Below, piece by piece: positions 11,480 to 22,500 of a stretch of DNA of 64,000 nt. The notes under the pieces were generated by a model, which ran no database searches, was not told the DNA's origin, and saw only the letters and a list, made by a program, of their open reading frames with translations. The translations under genes and the position numbers were made by a program. The stretch is from Perca fluviatilis (taxonomy: Eukaryota > Chordata > Actinopteri > Perciformes > Percidae). Position 1 is the stretch's first letter, and every line of letters begins with the position of its first letter. The stretch spans positions 11,700,776 through 11,764,775 of the forward strand of contig NC_053127.1 in NCBI RefSeq assembly GCF_010015445.1, read 5' to 3'.

Positions 11480-11755
11480 ATAAAAGACTCTACAATCAGT
11501 AACGATAGCACTTAGCTTTTGGCTAACGTCTTCCCTGAAGTCCACCAGTTCCTTCTTTAGTGGCCCCATTGTTTTGGTAAATTCTTTTTTCAAGTCGAAA
11601 CGGCAATAATGTTAGCTTGGATAGCTTCCATAGCGTGGTCAGCTTGCTTGCTAGCACCGTCGTCAGTATCTCCACTTTCAGTCGGCGATTTATCGTCTAT
11701 CTTTGGGTTGTGTTGCGATCTTCCTTTTGTCGTTCTGCTGTTTCGCCCTCTCATG
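11480..11755 (-). pseudogene. L1 ORF1p N-terminal fragment
   Basis: Reading leftward from 11755, the minus strand encodes an MRGR-type basic start, an acidic low-complexity segment and then LKKELVDFREDVSQKLSAI, which resembles the ORF1 coiled-coil entry. One stop interrupts it. It is separated from the rest of ORF1 by a MITE and unrelated sequence. Confidence 0.6.
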
Positions 11756-11857
11756 CTATAAATGACAACTTTTCCTATCTGGATAACCAGTATTTATTTC
11801 AGGGGAGTAAGACCGTTTGGGAGCCTCTAACTTATGCTACTGACCGTGTCTGTGCCA

Positions 11858-12000
11858 TGCCGGAAGTCCAAACGGATTGGGATTGGTTTAAAGAAATGGC
11901 AATAAACCAGAGCATGTTTCTCTCCCATCCAGGAAAGCTGTGTGGACTCGCCAGACCCTCCTTTGCAGCGCTATGGAGGAAGGTCTGGGAAAGTGGGACT
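11858..12000 (+). repeat. Dispersed repeat family A, copy 3 (truncated)
   Basis: Only the distal third is present: 'gattggtttaaagaaatggcaataaacc' through 'aggaaggtctgggaaagtgggact', co-linear with the ends of copies 1 and 4. Confidence 0.75.
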
Positions 12001-12893
12001 AAACCCTTCCAAATTTCACACACAAAATTATCATCTTGCATTAGATCAATTCCATGTTTTGGTAGCGTTTGCCTGTGACGCATACAAACAGTTGATGGTG
12101 TCAATGTTAAGAGAGCGAGGCATATCTTTTTTCCATTTTCCAAGAACTTTATAATTTATCCTATTCTCTCCTGTTTACAGGGGTCAATTTGTCAGACACC
12201 ATTTTACACAGCAGGACTTGCAAATGTTCTACCTTGGAGATGAAGACCTTGCAAAACGATAAATTAAAGCCATGCTCTCAAAGTTAAATTCTTTGACTCA
12301 CTGGCTTGAAATTCGCTATTGGCTGCATGCATTTCTCATTTTTATTGTTTATTATGTGTGAAAATAGTGTGCCCTGGTTATACTGTAAAAGCAGAACTGA
12401 TGACGGTGTTGCAACATAATACTACTTTTAAATGAGCTCACATTATTACATTTGTCATTTTGAGACAACTTGGCGTGGGCTTGGCCATTGAATATGTGTC
12501 AGTTTATGGGTTCATCTGCAAATCCCACTTGGGCTCTTATTTAAACAATGTTCAACTGCCAAGTTCGATTGTCTTTTATGTGAACTTAATGAACACCCTC
12601 GAGATAAAGTTTAATATTCTTCCAGGCCATGGAAAAAAAGATTGGAAAGCACTTCATTTTAATCTTTAGTATTTTATATAATCCATGTTGCATCAGTTGT
12701 GCTGGGTATTGTGGACAGAATGCAATTTAGTTTAGCCTGCATTATATATATTTAGGTCACAGACTTTGGTTTTGATAAGTATTAACTGAAACATATTGTA
12801 TCTTAAGTCAGCTTATGACTATATAACTTTGAATATTTGAAGGTGGGTTTTAAAGATTATTTAACAACCATTCTGAAGTTTTCGACTGATATA
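12001..12893. other. Intergenic DNA, nothing recognised
   Basis: AT-rich non-coding sequence. No exon with family similarity or recognised repeat was found. Confidence 0.5.
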
Positions 12894-13325
12894 TTAAAGT
12901 GCTCATATTATGCTAATTTTCATGTTCATAATTATATTTAGAGGTTATATCAGAACTGTGATTGAGCTCTCTGTTTTAGCTACAGAGTGAGGCATCACAC
13001 TTCTATTCCATCTTTGACATGCTCAGTACCTAGGTAAGGACTACAAGCCAGTCAGAAGCAGAGTAAGAGGGCGTGCCACGCTAGCAGCTAGGCGAGCATT
13101 ATAACGAGTGTTACAAAATGACGCACGTTCGTCACGGAAGTAAAGGCTGGACTACAACAGAGCTGTTTGGAGCAGTTTGTGAACAGTGTTTTCTGTTGGA
13201 GATGGTAAGTGCCTTTGGGGTGGACTTTGGGCTTTTTCACTTTGTAAACTGATTACATGCACAAAAAAGATTTAACAAAATAAACGAAAGGGAAAAAGCC
13301 AAAAAGCATAATATGAGCACTTTAA
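12894..13325. mobile_element. TTAA-type MITE, family C copy 1
   Basis: 432 bp bounded by near-perfect inverted termini TTAAAGTGCTCATATTATGC and GCATAATATGAGCACTTTAA. A diverged, inverted relative lies at about 58872-59160 in a gtf2ird1 intron. No coding capacity. Confidence 0.9.
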
Positions 13326-13949
13326 GCATTTTGTGTGTTATTTGTGTCATACTCATTAATCTCCAGTTGAGGGCGGCAATACTATTAAAAGGGATATAAT
13401 CTCTTTCAAACAAAGAAGCGGAAAAAGAAGTGGAGGATGGACAATGAAGAAGTTTGTTGTAAAAGAAGAAGAATGGAACCTTCAAGTGAATCTACTAATT
13501 AAGCTACTAATTTAGATATGATGAGGGTTGTGTGCTTGAAGCTCTTGCCAACAGTAGTAAAGAAGGATTCTTTCTTTTGTCTGTTATATCATTAAATACA
13601 TTTATGCTGTATGTAAGGAAATAAGTGTGCAGATATAGGCCTATAATTAGTTAGATCTGCCACATGGGAGTTTCTCGTAAACTGGGAATGAAGAATGCCC
13701 ATGTGTTACTTACAGAGATATTATTCTAAAAATCTTGAGGGCTCCAGGATTTCCCCAGAAAAAAATGATTCCAGTTTTAAAATGTCTTTACTCACTTCCT
13801 GTTTGTGTGTAAAACAGAGCATTAAATATCGAAGTTAAAGAAATGTCCTCATACTGTGTAAACAGACACATTCTTACACTATCACCCAATTTACCATAAT
13901 ATCATCCTGTTTATAAGGTGCTTTGAGGCATTTAATATGTTTGACAGCT

Positions 13950-15259
13950 TTAAAGGTCCAATATGTAATATTTGTACTGTAATAAATCCAAAAATGACAC
14001 CAATGCCTCATCAGATATTAAGGAAACATGTTAAACTGAAATACTATCTTTTCTGACAACAATGCTAATTTCAGTATTTTTTCTTTTTGAAATTTACATT
14101 CCGTGACGGAATTTATGTTTATGTTTTGATCTGTGTGTTGTTATCAACGGCCCAGTTTGACAGGCAGGCCGGGTTGCCAGATATACCTGTAAAAACGTAA
14201 ACCCAGCGCGCTACAGCTGTAACGTTAGTACAGCCATGAAAGCAGCAAACAAACAAACAGGATCAACGGAGATAGATTCTACCCGACCTAAAAAAAAAGA
14301 AAACAGCATGTTTCTAGCAGTTGCGTGACCAGAGACATAACAACCCCCTGGTAAATAATGAAGATGTATTTGAAAGATGGAGACAGCTTAGAGCCCAAAA
14401 GGACGCAGAGTTGGCTTATTTTCTCCTGAACCGGTAAGCATTAGCTTCAGGCTAATTTATCACAGCTACTAGGGACGGGCATTTTTTGTCATTTCAACAT
14501 TTGTGTTCTCACATTGAATTATATAGCTAGAGTACCCGAGTTGGTTACTCGCAAAAACAATTGAGACACAGCCAGTAAAGTGATCGCGACTGGTCCTGGC
14601 TAACACCGCCATGCTAACCCTGTTAACTGCTAACGTTACCGGGAGGACCAGGCAAGCAGCCCACGGCTGTTTACAGCGTGTAGCCTCGTCAGCGGCTGGA
14701 GCCGACAACGGTGAGTTATTTTAAGCCACGAGAGGGGGGCTGTAAATCGGAAAGAGAGGACTGTGAGTTTGCAGTGTATTTAGCGATTTTTGCCATAATT
14801 CTAAGCCAATGAAGTGTGTTCCGTCGGTAAGGTAGTGGTATTTTTAGCGTTTCGTATTGTAATTCTAAGCCGAGGAAGTGTGCCTGACTGGCGTGTGGAG
14901 AGGACAGTGAGGTTGTTGTGTTTTTAGCGGTTCATACTGTAATTTTAAGACGAAAAAGTGTGTCTGTCAGTTGGTTACAGAGCTCCGCGTGAGCACGGGC
15001 TTTTATGACTGTCAATATAGCCAGCATCTACCGTTAGCTACTCCGCTGTGCTGTGGAGTAATGTCTGGCTATGTGAGAAAAGTGTCTAGCAACGTTGTTG
15101 TGAATGCTGCGGTCTCAGCCTGGCAACCCCCGTGAACTTCGAGTCTGGGCAGGAGGGGGCGGGGGAAACGACTCTCCAGTATTTTGAATTGGTAGTGCAG
15201 TAACTATTTTAACCGCTAGCTGCCAGTATTACACACAATATTACATATTGCACCTTTAA
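13950..15259. mobile_element. TTAA-type non-autonomous DNA transposon, 1.3 kb
   Basis: Inverted termini TTAAAGGTCCAATATGTAAT (left) and ATTACATATTGCACCTTTAA (right) bound 1310 bp. No transposase reading frame is visible. The interior contains three imperfect direct repeats around 'tttttagcg.ttc.tattgtaattctaag', near 14780, 14850 and 14920. Confidence 0.85.
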
Positions 15260-15399
15260 AAAGTTCCTCACCTTCTGGTGTACTCCATGGGACCTTTTGT
15301 TAAAAGAAATTTGTAGCCTACGGCAGTGAATGAGAAGAAACATAATTTTTTTATCCTGTTTGAATTGGGCCATGAATTACATATATGATTCATGTCAAT

Positions 15400-15694
15400 T
15401 TAACGCTTTAGTGTGTAACTTTTTTGTAATAATGAACATCCGTTACTGCCATTGCCAAATGAGTTGATACAAAGCTAACACTATAGGCTCCACAAAACTA
15501 TAATTACCTCTCTGAAGAGTTCATGTTTTTTTAATCCTCCGTGTCCTCCTTGGCTACTAGCAACTGTGTGGAGGAGGGGTGGAGGTGAAGTGCGATCAGG
15601 GAAGGCTTGTATCATGTGGATGCACCGACAGAATTGTTGTCATTACTTAGAATTCCTCTTGGGGTAGACAGAAACTACGCACTATAGCTTTAAA
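15400..15694 (+). mobile_element. TTAA-type MITE, family D copy 1
   Basis: Termini TTAACGCTTTAGTGTGTAAC and the complement-like CACTATAGCTTTAA, about 295 bp. It is clearly homologous along its length to 41980-42334 (shared blocks 'tcctccttggctactagcaact', 'ggaaggcttgt.tcatgtgga', 'gtcattacttagaattcctc'). Confidence 0.88.
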
Positions 15695-16267
15695 ACATAA
15701 TTTTGCAAGTCGAGAAAGACAGTTTGTCGTAGGACCATTTAGTTTTGTGTGAAACTGCTCCGTGAACTAGGCAACATACTACTGTAGTATGCCCCAATTG
15801 TATACATACTACATGCAACAGTGAATACTTTGCATGGGCAGCTGTAGTACATACAAGTAAAAAGAAAAAGTATGTGATTTGGAACAGGAAGGGGAGGGGC
15901 TTCCTTTTCCACGTTTTCGTGGTTGCCACAAACGTGCCTTGAATTTCGAATTTCCTGGTGGTCCCTGAAGGCAGCCACAGGAGAGGAGGAAGGAACCGTG
16001 GCAACGCAGCCTGTCACAAAGCTAACGTTATCCGCGCACTGCTAAGCCCTCTGAATGCATCAGCTTTGTCAACAACATGCACTTAAATGTTTACCGAGGC
16101 TCTCTACCATTTGATCTTTACTTCGTAGCTTCCTCTAAAGCGTAATAACAGATTTACAATGGCATTTTTTAACGAGCCAAGCTAGCAGACCTTTTCTTCG
16201 TCGTAGCCAAATCACTCGACCAGCTAACCAGAACGAGTTGTTGTTAGCTTAAACTGGCTTGGTGAAT
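15695..16267 (+). promoter_or_regulatory. dtx2: Upstream region of dtx2, probable promoter and 5' UTR
   Basis: This is the gap between the last upstream MITE and the dtx2 start codon. It is more GC- and CpG-containing than the flanks (for example 15890-16060 and 16180-16270) and lacks repeats, which suits a promoter and 5' UTR. I see no TATA box at a convincing spacing and cannot fix a transcription start. An untranslated upstream exon is also possible. Confidence 0.35.
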
Positions 16268-16580
16268 ATGGCGATTGTGTCTGGCTCCTGTGCCAGGGTA
16301 AACGGGTCTAGAAATGGGCCGTCTGTGTCAGCTACACCCTCTGGATCTGTTGGACAATCTCAGCCCATGATAGCGGTATGGGAATGGCAGGATGACCTGG
16401 GCTATTGGCGGCCTTACAGCGGCCAAGTGAGCGCCTACATCGAGCGGTGTCTGGCATCGCGGGGCCAGAGAGGAGGAGGAGGACCCGGCTCAACGAGCAT
16501 CTGCCTCGGACAATCCGACCCAAGCCTGTCGCCTTATCTCATTGACATACCAAGCTTGAAACAGTTTCGGCAGGACACAG
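16268..16580 (+). CDS. dtx2: dtx2 coding exon 1 (WWE1)
   Basis: The first ATG in the open frame, at 16268 (MAIVSGSC...), starts a Ser/Gly-rich leader and then [15 protein letters not shown], the first WWE domain, ending in RQDT plus one base at the donor CACAG|gtgagc. The family's Q-F-RQDTG motif is present at the junction. The frame is open further upstream only through TTG, GTG and AAT, so this ATG is the natural start. Confidence 0.93.
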
Positions 16581-19500
16581 GTGAGCCATGTCACACAATA
16601 TGACATGTAATACCACCACGTTAACGTAACATTCGTAATCTTTTTTTCAAATGTTGTGTCTGGAAACCTAGCTAGCTACAGTTATCAGGCCAGGCTAACG
16701 CTAGCTAGCTAGCTACTTCGTTAGCATACAGGGGCTCTGTTGTTTTGATGAGTGTTTACATAGCTTCAAGCCGAGATCAGCTAAGTACCCAGGGTGAAGT
16801 TATGAAATGTAGACAATATGGTCTTAGACGACTCTGTTAAATGCTTTTGTGTCATCTAACGTTAGCTAACTTTTCCACATAACCTTTCTGTAAGTCGTCA
16901 CATTGCTGACGCTTGTAAGTATCATAAAAGCATTTTTATAGACTTTCATGTGATGTCTCTTTTTATTTTACTTATTGATTTTATTGCTTTTACCTTTTTA
17001 AGCATTTTTTTTGTTATTGTTTATTTTGTCTCTCTACTATGTTTTGCTACGTGTCTTGTTTTTATTTACCCAAATGTTGTCTTGCTATTGTTTGGCCCCA
17101 CAGTTTAGCTCTCTGTTATGATATCGACCTCTGGATATCCTGCTTTATTATTATTATTTTTTTTTTTTAAAGACGTTTACATTATTTACCTCAACTGCTT
17201 GGCACTTTTCTCTGTAATGGCCCCACTTTGGGACTTTGGCTGAAAATGTGGATTTATTTTTACACACAAGGCTTGCATAATGTAGCTTTAATTTAGTATA
17301 TTAAATGATAGTCATCTTTTTATTTTCAGGAAAGACGCGGTCAGTACGTCGGTCCCTGTTTGCCCAGTCCTCAGGCCTCGGCAGTGGTGTGTACTGGGAA
17401 TGGCTCAACGATGAAGGAGGATGGACTCCATATGAGACTCGAACCTCTATCCTTTTAGAGCACAGCTATCAGGCCCGCCAAGGCACGGCAGACTTGGGCC
17501 CGCATGGATACAATTACATAGTGGATCTTACATCTCTGGCCCAAGTTAACAAAGCAACGGGTTTCAGACGGCAGGTCCGACGGCAGTGTAACCTCCCCTA
17601 CCCACTGGCCTCCTCTGGGCCCCCAGCTATCCCCTCGGGCCTTGCGTGCTCCTGCCAGCAGTGTTTGAGCCACAGCAGCACAGGACCCATGCCCAGCCGT
17701 TCACGACATTCCTTTTCATCAGGCAGTCTGAACCGGCCCAGTCTTCAAGCAACAGGGAGGGCTACAGCGGCTCATCCCACTTCTGTCTACTCGCCGTACC
17801 CTAGGAGACCCCTCTCTGTCGGGGCAATGTCTTGGGGCAGCCCCTGGCCTCCACCCCCCTCTGGTAGTCAACTGTCTGCACCGCTTATGACCAGCTCTAC
17901 CAGTGCCAATGGGTTAAGGTTGGTGTCTGATATATATGTGTGTGTGTGTGTGAGAAGGTGATTTGGGTTGCAGCGTAAAGCAGTCGGGTTAGAGTGAAAC
18001 AACAGCAGTGACATGTCATGTAATTACATGTAATGTAAAGATGTCCCTGTGGCTCAGTTACAGTAGCAGACCTGGGATGCATGTCATGGGCCCCTCTCCA
18101 CCCTTTCCTACCCTTCTCCTTTGCCTTTCCTGTCTATCTCCACTTTGACCTATTGTGTAAAACAGGAATAACAAAAAAATATCTGTACCTCCAGCCCTGC
18201 AGTGGTATGTTTATTTTGGCTCAGTTCCTGTGACTCTGTCTCATCTCCAGCCTTCCTTTTTTCTGTTCCTAACATAAAACTCTGCTTTGAAAGAAAAATT
18301 GCTTACTGAAGTGGTATAATAAATATACAGTTAACTTAGTTTCCTAGGGCTCTAATAGGTTTCATTTTGTGTAGTCACAGCCACTGGGAAATTGTTAATA
18401 GGGTGGTAAAATGCTGGATGTTCTCTACCTAGCTCACACTGTGATCTGTGTTATGAACTCGTACTCTTCATTTTTGAAGTGATTGCTCACACTTCTTACT
18501 CTGGAAGGCTAGGTAGTAGGGCTGGGACAATGTTTTTGTCCCGGTTTGATTATTTCACGATACATGGGTGCCGATTTGTATTTGATTTTCATTTATTGCG
18601 GTTCTAGAAGTATCGCGATTCAATAGTACGGAGTATTGCGACAAAAGTTGAATAACACTTCTAGAGACAATATATCATGAGACATTTCTAAAAACTAATT
18701 TTTTTCTCAAAGCATGCACATCACATGTCAGTCTGACATTTATTTCATTTGTAAACAAGTACATAACATGGATTTTCTGCTTTCGGTCTGTTTTGCTGGA
18801 AACTTTTGGAAAATTTCACAGCATATGCAAAATGCTACTATATGCTAGTGCGAAGAGACACTTGGAGAAACATCAACAAAAAAAGTAAAGCTGTGTTATT
18901 TAAAATAGGTGTTACTTTTCTTACTCCGTAAAGGGATTTCTAAGGCTGGCTACACACTAGCTGCGTGGCGTGTCCGTTTTTATTTCGGCTCCCATGTTAA
19001 CAGGTTAGAGCTTGCACACTGCCTGCGTGACATGCACGTCTCAGGCGCGGCTTGAGCCACACCGAAAACGCGGGCATGCTAGAAATAGAACCGGCGCCTA
19101 TTTTTCACGCGACACGCAAGCATTTCCAGGCAAAACAGAATAGGAAAAGATGTTCATATGAAATTTTGACACAAATACATATTAATAAAAGGACATGTTG
19201 ATGTATGAAAGTCTCCAGGTGTTGACATAAATGCAGATATAAATGTAATAAAAAAATAAATAAAAATTATCGATTTTCAAATATTGCACCTGTCAATACA
19301 GAACGAAATGAGCCACGCTCATGCCACGCAGCCGGACTAATGCTATTTGAGGGCCATTTTGATCGTAGGCTAGCAGGTGTTGAAATGGCCTTATTATCAG
19401 TCACACATTTCCTCCTATTGTGTGACTACATCCTCTTGTTGGCGGATAGGCGATCTATGAGGGTAAAACATCCACACAATGATTTTCATGTTATTTGAAT

Positions 19501-22500
19501 GTTGTCTTCATTTTTTTTTGTCATTTTGTGTGCTTGTGTGTTGGTGGTTAGAGCATAGGATTCCCCGCCTACAAAAATGAAGACAAACCGGATTAGTGCT
19601 AAAACACTAGGTCGATTAGTTGTTTGACAAAAATGTAATAAATAACAGAAAATAATTGTTAGTTTCAGCCCTAAACTGGATTTGGTTTAGAACTCCATTA
19701 TACTAACAAGTACTCATTTCATTTCTGTAAAGGCCGTTTTGCACGGTAAGCAGATTTTTTTTGGGTGCATGTTCATCAATATATCGGGCGTTGAGTCACG
19801 CTCCCATAGTTGCATTATGAACATTCAGTCAATATTAGGTTGCTGTTAATCAATCTCAGAACCTCTTATTTATTTACTGGCCAGTCTGAATGTGGTCACT
19901 CTTTGAGCTCCTGAAGTAAAGAAAACCTTTTGCATTTAATTCACAGGCAGGTTGTATTTTCTTGTCTTGATCTGGTGCCAAAGCTATTCCTAATGTACTT
20001 TAATGTTCCAATTCTGTGAAGTGGATTTGGAACTGAAATCGTTTGTAGTCTTTGTTTTGTTGTTCCTGCTTGGTTCATTGTTGCTGTTTTTACTGACTGA
20101 ATGCCACTGTCCTTGTTTCCTGTCCTGCAGTGTTCCTTCCATCTCTGTGCAGCTGAACGGATCGACCAGTGTAAGCTCTGCCCTGGCAGGTAAACGGCTC
20201 ACTAACCGTCCGTCCAATTTGACTGTTACCTCTGCTCTATTCTGTGCCACACTTTTGAGTTGGTTGCAGGTTTCAATAATATTTGTGGTTTATCTGCCTT
20301 TCTGCATTGGTCTTGTGAGTGTCAGTCTGTTTAGGAACAGCTTGTCACAAAAAAAAAAATTGGAAGATGGGGCTTCAAATGAAAAAATAGAACACACCCC
20401 TAATGTCAAGCAAACTTGAGAAGAGTGGGGGAAATTATGTCCTTTAAACTAAAGTAACATCCTGTTTGTTACAACACAATACATAAAAACAGCATGCACA
20501 CAGACTAGTTTTTATTGAGAACCAACAGAAGTTCCATCATGCTGTGCAAAGCATTTGGCCCTGGATGCAAAAGCTTGATTAACTTCAGTTTTTCCAGTCT
20601 TTATCCTGTAAGACAGCTGTGGTCCCACAGCTCCACCCCGGCACTGATTTTTGTATGAAAGCTCAACCCTAAAACAACATAATGGATGATAGATAGATCG
20701 ATAGATAGAATGTTTTACTTGTAAATTGAATATCCATAATTGCCGTTATATATTTTCAAATCCTAAGATACCTGACAAATGAATCAATGTGTGTTTTGGC
20801 ATTTTCCTCTCACCACATTTCTTTGCATGGTTCCTGTGACTTATAGATGAATGCTCTGCATTGCTTTTATAAAAGGCCTGCTTTTATCCTCACACATGCT
20901 TGTTCGTAGCATCATGGAGATTCCTTCAAAATCAAATCTGTCTTGAAATTAAATCTGCACAGATGTCTCAACTTCCATATAAACCATTTATAATGCTTTG
21001 CCTGTTCATTGCGCCCAGTTCACTAGTGTCAGCATGAAGCAAAATCACTTTGTCATTTCATCAGGTTTAAATATCAGATCTGACAAAGAAGTTCAGTCTA
21101 ATTCAGGAGAATCTGAGCCCCACTCTGTGCTAATAAGGTAGTGCTATTTGAAGAGCTAACACAGTAATTCCAAGTATGCATATTTATCAGATGCGTCCAC
21201 GGTATATCCGTAGTTCATTTTCATGGAGTATTTTTTGTGAAGCAGAATATAATATTAGCTCAAGATGGGCAACTGAGTTAAAAAAAAAAAAAAGGTGGTA
21301 GAAATAAAAAAGGAATCTTAATACTGTAGATGTATTCAACAGTAAAAAATTATGTTGATTTATGCATTTGAGCAAATCATTTTAATACCATTGACTTAAT
21401 TTGGTGCCATGAGGTTGGATGTTGTATTCTCTGTGCACCTCGTTACAGTCTGGGGCTTATTAACACGTGTGAAGCTAAGATTGTTCTCTGTTTAACCTAT
21501 GACCTGTAAGATGCAGCAGGTGTACTTCGATTTAATTTTCATAAAAATGTACTTTTTTTTTTTTTTTTTTTTTTAAATGTGAAATGATTGCATATGGGGC
21601 CATTATGATTGTCTTTTGGAATTTCACACCAGCAGGCAGGCAAGTTGTAATTGTCATAAAATGGCAAAATTGACATGCAAAGTGAGCGCTCACTCAGTCT
21701 CTTTTTTTTTTTTTTTCCTTCTGCTGCACACTTCTCAAATTATGCCTCGGTTTCTTGTCTGTGATAAGCTGACTGAATCAATACAATCAGCCTGGAGGAA
21801 ACTTGTGGACCAGAACCTCATTAGTGAAAAGCACCGTACCATGACTTTGGTGAATCATTTAAAATGGAAGGTCAATCATGCACAGTTTTCTCCAAATGTA
21901 CCGTTTTAATGATCATAAGTAAAAAATGAACAATAGTGGTAATCAGAACTATATTTAAACACTTTATTCAGCCTTTTCAATGTTAAACGCTTACAAGAAA
22001 TACTACTGCATCCACTACTGTTGGATGTAGAATTTAAATACACAGGTGTAGACCAACATAACTTTCTAAGGGAATCAGCCTCTTAAAAGTGACCAAAGAG
22101 TACATTAATGTTGTACTCCTTGGGCTAGCATTGAGTTTCGCTTCCCATTTTCCCCTAAAAAATAAGGCAGCTATTCATGAAACATTGTCAGGTTTCAACT
22201 GTCCACTAAAAGTACACTACCGTATTTTCTGGACTATAAGTCGCTCCGGAGTATAAGTCGCATCAGTCAAAAAATGCGTCATGAAAAGGAAAAAAACATA
22301 TGTAAGTCGCACCGGACTATAAGTCGCATTTATTTAGATTTTTTTTCTCATCTGTCAACTACACAATAGCACACAGAACAACAGGCTGAATACGGTAGGT
22401 GTCCGGTTTGTTAACGTAACACATTAACAGTTATTGAACTATACAATAGCACACAGAACAACTAGCTACCAGGGCGTGGAGCATGGATGTATTAAAAGGC

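Larger units (their letters stand above)
8507..11755 (-). mobile_element. L1-type LINE remnant with nested insertions
   Basis: Minus-strand fragments of one L1-like (Tx1/Swimmer-type) non-LTR element lie in the right order. The ORF1 start is at 11755-11480, the ORF1 middle and C-terminus at 10770-9993, the AP endonuclease at 9712-9410 and reverse transcriptase pieces at 9291-8956 and about 8690-8507. The frame is broken many times. Insertions separate the blocks: a TTAA-type MITE at 10773-11061, more foreign DNA to about 11480, a short palindrome at 9507-9545 and about 270 bp at 8690-8955. The 5' end of the L2 fragment abuts the RT piece at 8506, so the L1 is truncated or interrupted there. 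It is non-functional. Confidence 0.8.

Noticed and set aside
16259..16267. Starting dtx2 at the upstream TTG at 16259
   Set aside because: The frame is open there, but TTG is not a usual eukaryotic start and a good in-frame ATG follows at 16268.
20003..20419. 138-codon ORF around dtx2 exon 3 as an independent gene
   Set aside because: Only 20131-20189 is conserved. The rest is intron read through both splice sites.
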